Below, one piece after another: positions 38,310 through 45,051 of a stretch of DNA of 64,000 bases; positions within the stretch are counted from its first letter, which is position 1, and each line of letters starts with the position of its first letter. Under the pieces are notes generated by a model. That model was not told where the DNA came from, made no database searches, and was given only the letters and a program-made list of their open reading frames with translations. Source of the stretch: Bifidobacterium saguinibicoloris (GTDB lineage: Bacteria; Actinomycetota; Actinomycetes; Actinomycetales; Bifidobacteriaceae); NCBI RefSeq assembly GCF_019331725.1, contig NZ_JAHBBF010000002.1, forward strand, positions 1 to 64,000, read 5' to 3'. Position numbers and translations under genes: made by a program.

Positions 38310-39065
38310 TCAGACGAGCTTCCAGCTGAGGCGATGCAGGTCGCTCGGGCCGTGTTCCTCGATGGCGGCGCGGTGCGCCTCGGTGCCGTACCCCTTGTTG
38401 TGCTCCCACTCGTACGGCGCGTACTTGGGGTCGGAGACGGCGATGCGGGTCATCAGCCGGTCGCGGGTCACCTTGGCGATGACGGCCGCCGTGGCCACGG
38501 CGGCGCAGGAGCGGTCGCCCTTGACCTTGGTGGTCACGTGCGCCGGAACCGGTACGTCGGGCGCGTCGAACGTGTTCATCGCCTTGGTGATGTAGTCGTT
38601 CGGCCCGTCGAGGATCGCGCCGACGCGCACGGCGCTTGCGTCGACGCCGTCTCGCACCCCGTCCAGCCCAAGTCTGCGTTCGGTTTCGGCGAGCGCGCGC
38701 AGCGCCGCCACGCCGAGCGCGTAGGAGATGCCCCATTCGTCGATCTCCACGTTGCTCGCCTCCCCCACGGCCCATGCGGCCGCCCAGTCGGTGAGCTCGT
38801 CGTAGATGGCCTCGCGGCGATGTTCGGTGAGCAGCTTCGAATCGGCCACGCCGGCGGGCACGTCGAGCGGGACGGACGCACCGGACGGCACGACGCCATC
38901 GGACGCATCCGCATCGGACGCCAGCAGGTCACGCGACCACACGGCGGCGCACCCCACCATCACCGGGCCGGCGAGCGCGCCGCGCCCCACCTCGTCGAAC
39001 CCGCAGACGAGGTCGTACCCCTCGCGGGCGAGCGAACGCTCCAGGTCGAGCGTGGGCGTGATCAT
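38310..39065 (-). CDS. rnhB: Ribonuclease HII
   Basis: Removes RNA from RNA-DNA hybrids, including single ribonucleotides in DNA (251 aa). The catalytic motif GFDEVGRGALAGPVMV is at about 22, DSKLLTEHRRE at about 77 and IGxxD-type partners follow, including KVKGDRSCAAVATAAVIAKVTRD. An Asp/Ser-rich loop (about 46-65) is longer than in E. coli. The order lepB then rnhB, with rplS upstream, matches other actinobacteria. Confidence 0.95.
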   Translation of the reverse strand: MITPTLDLERSLAREGYDLVCGFDEVGRGALAGPVMVGCAAVWSRDLLASDADASDGVVPSGASVPLDVPAGVADSKLLTEHRREAIYDELTDWAAAWAVGEASNVEIDEWGISYALGVAALRALAETERRLGLDGVRDGVDASAVRVGAILDGPNDYITKAMNTFDAPDVPVPAHVTTKVKGDRSCAAVATAAVIAKVTRDRLMTRIAVSDPKYAPYEWEHNKGYGTEAHRAAIEEHGPSDLHRLSWKLV

Positions 39066-39152
39066 CGCAGGCTCCTTTCGGGAATGCGCATGGAACGCGC
39101 GTGAACGAAGACGACATGCGCCGCCGAAAACGGACCCGACGGCGGCGGGACG

Positions 39153-40028
39153 TCACTTGGTGACGGACGAGACGCCGGGCACGTCGGCGAACACCTCGTT
39201 GTGCGCATCCAACGCACCGAGACGGTTCAACGGCCAGTAGCGGGCGAGGCCCACGCCCACCACGTCGCTGACGGGCACGAGCCCATGGTCGCCGTCGTCC
39301 TGATGGTAGCGGGAGTCGGCGGAGTTGCCGCGGTTGTCGCCCATGACGAACACGTGTCCCTCGGTGACGGTCACGCTGAACGGGAAGGCGCTCGGCTGCA
39401 CGCCGGCCTTGAGGTAGGCGCTTTCGTCGATGGCCACGCCGTTGACGGTGATGGGCTGGCCCGCGCCCTTGCACGCCACCACGTCGCCCGGCAGACCGAT
39501 GAGGCGCTTGATGAGATAGTCGCCGCCCAGCGGATTGCTGGTCTGCTCGCCGGCGAGCCAGTTGGCGGGATCATGGAAGACCACCACGTCGCCGCGCTGC
39601 AGGCCCACCACGCGCGGCGCGATCTTGAGCGTGACGACGCGGTCGCCGGGTTCGATGGTGCTTTCCATGGACCGGGTGGGAATCTCGTAGAAGCCGATGA
39701 GGAACACGCGGATGAGCACCACGACGAGGATGGGGATGCCGCACCAGATGAGCGTGTCCTTCCAGGAGAAGGAGCCTCCACCGTTGCGGTCCGTCGTGTT
39801 CGCGGCGTCCGTCACGCCCGCGATGCCGGTGCCGTCGCCGCGCGAGGGCGCACGGTGGGCGCCCCGGCCGCGCGTGTGGGAGGAGCCGGAACCGGGCGCC
39901 CCGGACGCGTCCGCACCGCCGATGATCTCGTCGAAGCCGGCGACGGACGGCATGTCGTCGGGGGCGATGCCATGACCGGCCACCCGGAGCGTATGTCGGT
40001 CGCGTTCGTCGCTGTCAAACTGTGCCAT
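39153..40028 (-). CDS. lepB: Signal peptidase I
   Basis: Membrane serine protease (291 aa) that removes signal peptides from exported proteins. A long polar N-terminus (1-85) precedes the membrane helix (about 92-114). The catalytic Ser is about 121 in IPTRSMESTI and the catalytic Lys about 171 in LIKRLIGLPGD; box E is GDNRGNSADSR. The start at 40028 follows GAGGAGG. It lies between rplS and rnhB, the usual order in Gram-positive genomes. Confidence 0.95.
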   Translation of the reverse strand: MAQFDSDERDRHTLRVAGHGIAPDDMPSVAGFDEIIGGADASGAPGSGSSHTRGRGAHRAPSRGDGTGIAGVTDAANTTDRNGGGSFSWKDTLIWCGIPILVVVLIRVFLIGFYEIPTRSMESTIEPGDRVVTLKIAPRVVGLQRGDVVVFHDPANWLAGEQTSNPLGGDYLIKRLIGLPGDVVACKGAGQPITVNGVAIDESAYLKAGVQPSAFPFSVTVTEGHVFVMGDNRGNSADSRYHQDDGDHGLVPVSDVVGVGLARYWPLNRLGALDAHNEVFADVPGVSSVTK

Positions 40029-40172
40029 CGGCCCTCCTCACGAAAACTCCGCCCATTGTAGCCATGCGCATGAACGTGCGGGAGTGTGCGGATAGTGACG
40101 AGCGGGACGCGACCTGCGGAACACGACGGGCGGAAGCGGCAGACGGAAGTCCCGCATCCGCCCCGAAGACGG

Positions 40173-40209
40173 CGATGGCCCGGAGACCGTGAAGGTCTCC
40201 GGGCCATCG
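40173..40209 (-). terminator. Terminator of rplS
   Basis: Perfect 16-bp arms CGATGGCCCGGAGACC (40173-40188) and GGTCTCCGGGCCATCG (40194-40209) with loop GTGAA, 47 bp beyond the rplS stop. Confidence 0.88.
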
Positions 40210-40255
40210 GTTGACGCGCTGTGGCGCATCCGCCGTCACGAAGCGATCGGAATGA

Positions 40256-40630
40256 TCACTTGGTCTTCTTGGCGGAGTTGTCGCGACGCTCGACGATGCG
40301 AGCGGCCTTGCCGCGCAGGGCGCGCAGGTAGTAGAGCTTGGCGCGGCGCACACGACCACGACGGACCAGCTTGATGGAGTCGATGGACGGGGAGTGCACC
40401 GGGAAGCGGCGCTCCACACCGGTGCCGAAGCTGATCTTGCGGACCACGAAGGTCTCACGCAGACCGGCGCCCTGACGGGCGATCACCACGCCGGTGAAGG
40501 TCTGGATACGGGAGTTGTTGCCTTCCTTGATCTTCACGTTCACGTCGACGGTGTCGCCGGGACGGAAGGCCGGGATCTCCTCGGCCGGCTTCATGTGCTT
40601 GGCGTCGAAAGCCTCGATGGCGTTGACCAT
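40256..40630 (-). CDS. rplS: 50S ribosomal protein L19
   Basis: Ribosomal protein (124 aa) at the 30S-50S interface. The conserved region includes [27 protein letters not shown] and [16 protein letters not shown], followed by [29 protein letters not shown] basic sequence. Start ATG 40630 follows AAGGAAC; the frame stays open upstream but the L19 family begins here. The 300-bp leader to 40930 contains no gene; it has GC-rich complementary stretches near 40735-40765 and could be a structured ribosomal leader, but no known motif is clear. Confidence 0.97.
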   Translation of the reverse strand: MVNAIEAFDAKHMKPAEEIPAFRPGDTVDVNVKIKEGNNSRIQTFTGVVIARQGAGLRETFVVRKISFGTGVERRFPVHSPSIDSIKLVRRGRVRRAKLYYLRALRGKAARIVERRDNSAKKTK

Positions 40631-40930
40631 GATTGTTCCTTCAGTGCTGCCGCATATCAGCCCCAGGTCGGGACCGCGCGTCCGTGTTGTTGCGTTGCCG
40701 GAGCGCGATCGAATGTGTTCCCCCTCGGGTCTGCCCTTGGGAGGCCTGCCGATCCGCCGGAAGTCACGCCTCGCGGCGGCCCGGCTGGACCCATGGAGAG
40801 ACCGGCTTATGCGGCGGCCCGCCTCTCGACACAGCAATCGTCAAGTCTACGGTCGCTTGTGGACACACGGCTTCTCTACTCGCCAATGGCGGTTCGACAA
40901 CGCCAATAGCATCTCATCTGCATGCGAACA

Positions 40931-41761
40931 TCATTTGACCTCATTGAGGTCGATCTTAAGGAAATCACCTATGTAATACCACTTTGCGTGGTAATGCCCC
41001 CAGATGATTTCACCATCGCTTCCGACCTTCAGCATTTCCGATTGCACATCGGACGGCATGCCGCTATTCCTGGCTACGCAATCGAATAGTTGACGGGTCT
41101 TTGTAACTTCGGCTTGCATGGTCAGCTCTCCCTTGGCTTTCCATGTCTTATTCTCAACTACTTCTCCAATGAAATTATCCGCATCCGACAAACTTTTCCC
41201 CTCGGTAATCATTTCCGAGTACTTCGAGCAAGTGGCATTGATATATCTGATCGGGTTGGTCACTTTGAGATACACCCTTGCACCCACCTGCCACGACAGA
41301 AGCCCAACGACCGCTACCAATACGAAGACAATGACAACGCGCGCATACAGAGGCAATCGAAGGAAACGACGCTTGAAATCATCAACAGCAACCGACACTG
41401 GGCTCTCCAAACGCGAAGCCCCTCTCTTTGCCGTATGTTGCGGAACCGTTGCGGCGACAACAGGCTCCGGCGACGTCAGCACCGCTGATGCTTTGGAAAC
41501 CTCATCAACCACATTGTTCATAAAGACGGTCAAATCATCGAAATATCGGGAAATAATTTCGGCATCATCTCCCGTCACATAAACAGAAACCTCGTTGTTC
41601 TTCACTTCAATTTGAAGGACACCATCAGCAGCAGTAGCAATATCGAATTCGGTATTCTCAATTGGAGAGTATCCGAATTGCATGCATGACATCCGGAATC
41701 CTCTGACGATGTCCACAAGCTGCGAGTTTGGCACATCGAATCGTTTTGTCTGTTGCACCAT
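40931..41761 (-). CDS. Hypothetical single-pass membrane protein, low GC
   Basis: Protein of 276 aa that I cannot place in a family. Residues 1-90 form a small globular domain (starting QQTKRFDVPNSQLVDIVRGF); 95-139 is a linker; one membrane helix spans about 140-158 (RVVIVFVLVAVVGLLSW); the rest is probably extracellular, with Cys in INATCSKYSEMI and FDCVARNS that could form a disulfide. ATG 41761 is preceded by GAGAGAAGAGAAG. The base composition is clearly poorer in GC than every neighbour, with many AT-rich codons, so recent acquisition is likely. It stands alone between rplS and a palindrome array. Confidence 0.75.
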   Translation of the reverse strand: MVQQTKRFDVPNSQLVDIVRGFRMSCMQFGYSPIENTEFDIATAADGVLQIEVKNNEVSVYVTGDDAEIISRYFDDLTVFMNNVVDEVSKASAVLTSPEPVVAATVPQHTAKRGASRLESPVSVAVDDFKRRFLRLPLYARVVIVFVLVAVVGLLSWQVGARVYLKVTNPIRYINATCSKYSEMITEGKSLSDADNFIGEVVENKTWKAKGELTMQAEVTKTRQLFDCVARNSGMPSDVQSEMLKVGSDGEIIWGHYHAKWYYIGDFLKIDLNEVK

Positions 41762-41885
41762 CGTCTTCTCTTCTCTCTCGGTAATGCGACAACAATGCAG
41801 AAGATTACCTCGCTTAGACATTTCACCACGACTGAAGTATGGCGGAATCCGCTATGCGAAATTGCATGCACTCGAGACGGCAACT

Positions 41886-42212
41886 GGTACGCAGGACCTG
41901 ATGTCAGAGATTCGCACTTGCGTACCGCCCTTGGTATGCAACCACAGAACGCCAAGTACCCTGTCTGTGTACCCGAAATCCGCGGTACACAACACGGATA
42001 ACGGCCATCTTCACGTTTCATACCATTAGCCTTTCGGCTTCCACCTATTACCCATCCTTGGATATCGTTGCAATTCCAATGATTTTCCCATGCCGGACAC
42101 TGGTACGCAAACTCTGATGACAGGACTCTGCGGTTGCGTACCACGACGGCATGGTACACAACCACGGAATGTCCTGCATACAGTTTGCATACCACGAATC
42201 CGTGGTACGCAA
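41886..42212. repeat. Palindromic GGTACGCAA/TTGCGTACC array, ~51-bp period (family 4)
   Basis: GGTAYRCA words start at 41886, 41933, 41984, 42102, 42153 and 42204; TTGCRTACC words start at 41919, 42134 and 42185. Within each block the spacing is 47-51 bp, and TTGCGTACC-(6 to 10)-GGTACGCAA pairs form hairpins. The two blocks (41886-41995 and 42102-42212) begin with the same ACTGGTACGCA, so they look like a duplicated segment. AT-richer plain sequence (about 42000-42090) separates them. No gene is visible in 41762-42258. Confidence 0.8.
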
Positions 42213-42258
42213 ACGATTCACCGCCCGCTCGGACGTCAAGTCCCAAAACGGAAACCGC

Positions 42259-42765
42259 CTACCGGCCCATGAGCCGGGCGACGGCGGCGCGGATGGCGAT
42301 CTCGGCCTCGTTCAGGTCGCCGACGCCGATGCGCTCGACCGACCGTTCGATCGGACACATGCCGGTCCGCTCCCGGTCGAGAATGACCGGCACGAGCGTG
42401 CCGTAGGACGCGTCGATGCCATGAGCGCGCAGCGCGGCGAGACCGGCATCGCTCATCGTCGCCGCCCAGACGGACCGGACGCCGAGCTTCGCGTACAGCA
42501 GGGCCGCGCCCTTGCCGACCACGCGGTCGGCGGCGGAGAAGCCGTCGAGACGCACGCCGGACGCAAGCCACTGGAGCAGCGGTCGCACTCCCCTGCCGGT
42601 ACCGGTCAGCGTCTCGACGTGGCCATCCGACGCAGGCCCGTCCGTACGGTAGGCGACGACGCCAAGCGCGTCGTCGCCCAACAGCGCGGCCTTCGCACGT
42701 GCCGAATCGGACGCGGCCGTCGCCTTCACCGAATCGGACGCGTCCGCAACCGTCGCATCAGTCAC
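42259..42765 (-). CDS. DUF1893 domain protein
   Basis: Protein of 168 aa resembling the DUF1893 family, whose structural relatives have a deaminase-like fold but no proven activity. After an Asp/Ala/Ser-rich N-terminus (1-30) come ALLGDDALGVVAYRTDG, GVRPLLQWL, AADRVVGKGAALLYAKLGV and ERTGMCPIERSV with a conserved-looking Cys. I chose GTG 42765, which overlaps the upstream ECF-S stop by 8 bp; a later start is possible. It is the last gene of the DUF362/ECF-S/DUF1893 operon, so it probably acts on or senses the imported compound. Confidence 0.7.
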   Translation of the reverse strand: MTDATVADASDSVKATAASDSARAKAALLGDDALGVVAYRTDGPASDGHVETLTGTGRGVRPLLQWLASGVRLDGFSAADRVVGKGAALLYAKLGVRSVWAATMSDAGLAALRAHGIDASYGTLVPVILDRERTGMCPIERSVERIGVGDLNEAEIAIRAAVARLMGR

Positions 42766-43351
42766 GATGCCGCTCCACGGCGAACATGACCACCGGAATG
42801 AGCACCCACTGCAGGACGAGTCCCGGCAGACCGGTGCCGACGGCGGTCCACACACTCGCGACGGACATCTGCGCGTTGCCGAGCGCGTACACGGCCACGG
42901 CGATGGCGAGCGCGTCGACGAGACGTCCGCCGACCTGCGCGGCGACGAGCTTGGCCAGCCAACCAAGCGGCGACGGCACGGCGTCGGGCATACGGACCCC
43001 ACGCAGCAGCCCGGCGAACAGGCCGTAGGAGGCGAGTTCGATGACCATGAACGGGACCATCGGCGCCATCGGCATGCCGGTGAGCGCGAAGCTCGCGATG
43101 GGCGCGAGCGCGCCGGTGGCGAGGCCCGCGTACGGGCCGGCAAGCAGGCCCACCAGCAGTACGGGCAGGTGCATGGGCAGCAGGGTCTGGCCGATCATCG
43201 TGCCGAGGCCCATCGCCGCGCCGGCCACATGGAACACCTGCGGCAGGGCCACGGCGGCGACCACGGCGAGCAGCGCCGCGGCGGTCTGGAACTTCACGGA
43301 CGGCAGCGCGTAGGCGCGTGCGCGCGCGGTGGATGTGGATTGCGATTGCAT
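42758..43351 (-). CDS. ECF transporter S component
   Basis: Substrate-binding membrane subunit (197 aa) of an energy-coupling-factor vitamin-type importer. About six hydrophobic segments are visible, with the family's LPMHLPVLLVGLLAGPYAGL and APIASFALTG loops. No ECF ATPases or T component are nearby, so it would use a shared energising module encoded elsewhere. The start has GAAAGGGAG at 7 nt. It lies 31 bp after DUF362. The substrate is unknown. Confidence 0.82.
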   Translation of the reverse strand: MQSQSTSTARARAYALPSVKFQTAAALLAVVAAVALPQVFHVAGAAMGLGTMIGQTLLPMHLPVLLVGLLAGPYAGLATGALAPIASFALTGMPMAPMVPFMVIELASYGLFAGLLRGVRMPDAVPSPLGWLAKLVAAQVGGRLVDALAIAVAVYALGNAQMSVASVWTAVGTGLPGLVLQWVLIPVVMFAVERHRD

Positions 43352-43382
43352 GGATACTCCCTTTCTTCAGCTGCTTCAGCGT

Positions 43383-44312
43383 TCAGCGCTTGTCGAGGTC
43401 GACGAGCTGGTATTCGCGGCTGCCGAGGCCCATCTCGACGGCATGTTCGATGGTGTGGATGCCGTGACGGGACTCGATGCGTTCGATGAGCGGCTCCTTG
43501 TTGTCCTTCGAGACGTACACCATGTCGACGCACGCCTGGTCGACGGCCACCGGGTCAAGCGAGGCGCAGATGCCGATGTCGTCCATGACGGGCGCATGCG
43601 GATGTCCGTCGCAGTCGCAGTCGACGGACAGGTTGTTCATCACGTTGATGAAGAGCATGTTGCCCTTGAGCGTGTTGAACACGGCGGTGGCGGCCTCGGC
43701 CATAGCCTCGAGGAACGCGTCCTGGTCGCCGCTGAACGGGTTCGGCAGAATCTCGTCCTGGCCGGAGTGCAGACGCCGCTTGCCGTTCGAGGAGGCCATG
43801 CCGATGGAGATGTTCTTCAGCGCGCCGCCGAAGCCGCCCATCATATGGCCTTTGAAGTGGGAGAGCACGGCGTAGTAGTCGTAGTTCGGGAAGTGCGAGC
43901 CGACGATGTCGCCGGTGATGCGTTTGCCGCCTTCCACCGGGATCTCGATCTCGCCCTCCTCGTCCTGGATGTCGCAGGGGGCGATGTCCGTGAAGCCATG
44001 CTCCCGGATGGTCTTCCAGTGGTGTTCGGACGTGTCGCGCGTGCCGGCGTACGCCGTGTTGCATTCGACGATGGTGCCGTTCAGATGCTGCACGAGGTCC
44101 TTGATGAGCGCCGGCTGCAGGTAGTGCGTGTTGCCGCCTTCGCCGGAGCTCAGCTTGACCGCGACCTTGCCTTGCGGATGCGCGCCGAGCGCCTCGTAGA
44201 CGCGCATGAGCCCGGCCGGGCTGATGTCGCGTGTGAAGTAGACCTTGGCCGCCATCGGATAGTCGGTTTCGTGGGCGCCCGGGGTGCGCGCCTGTGGGGT
44301 CGTCTCCGTCAT
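43383..44312 (-). CDS. DUF362 domain protein
   Basis: Protein of 309 aa in the DUF362 family, often linked to iron-sulfur chemistry. It has KVAVKLSSGEGGNTHYLQP at about 58, the conserved GSHFPNYDYYAVLSHFKGH at about 137, GGFGGALKNISIGMAS and a C-terminal DPVAVDQACVDMV. Cysteines are present (CNTAY, PCDIQ, DCDCDGH) but no complete CxxCxxCxxxC ferredoxin motif, so any cluster would be unusual. ATG 44312 follows AAGGAGG. First gene of a three-gene operon. Confidence 0.82.
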   Translation of the reverse strand: MTETTPQARTPGAHETDYPMAAKVYFTRDISPAGLMRVYEALGAHPQGKVAVKLSSGEGGNTHYLQPALIKDLVQHLNGTIVECNTAYAGTRDTSEHHWKTIREHGFTDIAPCDIQDEEGEIEIPVEGGKRITGDIVGSHFPNYDYYAVLSHFKGHMMGGFGGALKNISIGMASSNGKRRLHSGQDEILPNPFSGDQDAFLEAMAEAATAVFNTLKGNMLFINVMNNLSVDCDCDGHPHAPVMDDIGICASLDPVAVDQACVDMVYVSKDNKEPLIERIESRHGIHTIEHAVEMGLGSREYQLVDLDKR

Positions 44313-44420
44313 CGTTGCCTCCTTGCCTGTGATGCGATTCATGTTGACTTCCCGCCTTCTAGGATAGTCCGGTTCACGGCTCCCCGACGGCCCCCATATG
44401 CCTCAGCCCCCGTATGAGTA

Positions 44421-44742
44421 GGCCGCTGAGAGTGAGTCAGAGACCGATTGCCGCGGCGATAGGCACCGCACCGCGAATATCGGACGCTGAGAGTGAGCCA
44501 GAGGCCGAAAATCGCGGACATGGACGCCTTAACGCGAATATCGGCCGCTAGACACCAGCAAGCGGCCGAATATCGCGGCAACAACCTCATCGCCGCGAAT
44601 ATCCGCCGCTGGGAGTGAGCCAGAGGCCGTTTGCCGCGGGAACTGACGCCCTATCGCGACTATCGGCCGCTGACCACGGGCAAGAGGCCGATTGCCGCGG
44701 GAACTGACGCCCTATCGCGACTATCGGCCGCTACGACGGGGC
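44421..44742. repeat. 61-bp tandem repeat array of hairpins, five units plus a partial
   Basis: Units start at 44421, 44482, 44543, 44604 and 44665, with a partial at 44726: exactly 61 bp each. Each carries GCGAATATCGGCCGCT, a spacer GAGAGTGAGCCAGA, and AGGCCGATTGCCGCGG, so GCGAATATCGGCC pairs with GGCCGATTGCCGC across unit borders. A ~15-bp stretch (for example ACATGGACGCCTTAA) varies between units, but units 4 and 5 share it. It sits in the 739-bp divergent gap between DUF362 and the GH51 gene. Confidence 0.9.
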
Positions 44743-44797
44743 CGGCCGATGGGCAGCGGAGCCGGGCGACCCGTTCCTTGCGCCTCCTTTATCGTTT

Positions 44798-44837
44798 TAT
44801 CGATAAATTTATCGATACACACATGATATTATCGATA
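44798..44837 (+). promoter_or_regulatory. Three TATCGATA operators upstream of the GH51 gene
   Basis: TATCGATA occurs at 44798-44805, 44810-44817 and 44830-44837. The first extends to the palindrome TTTATCGATAAA and the others to TTTATCGATACA and ATTATCGATAAA. The central CG and symmetry suit a LacI-family repressor, and a lacI gene lies immediately after the GH51 gene. The AT-rich stretch is unlike its surroundings and probably includes the promoter. The 5' leader to 45051 shows no gene. Confidence 0.65.
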
Positions 44838-45051
44838 AAGCAGCTTGTCAAAACACGCCGCCGAACACCACGAAAACCGTTGCAAAACAACGCGACACGC
44901 CGTATCGCACATGCGGGGCGCCACGATGGCGCCACGCACGCCATGGCGGCCCGCGTCGTGGACGACACGCAGACCGCATACGCATCGCACACGGAATATG
45001 GACGGCCACGCGGAACGAGACAGGGACGACATCCAAGGAAAGGACGGAACC

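Noticed and set aside
40631..40930. Possible riboswitch or ribosomal leader before rplS
   Set aside because: GC-rich complementary stretches exist but no known leader motif could be recognised, so it is only noted in the rplS entry.
44421..44742. Possible CRISPR array with a 61-bp period
   Set aside because: The conserved part is a drifting palindrome, the variable part is only about 15 bp, units 4 and 5 share the same variable piece, and no cas gene is in the window.
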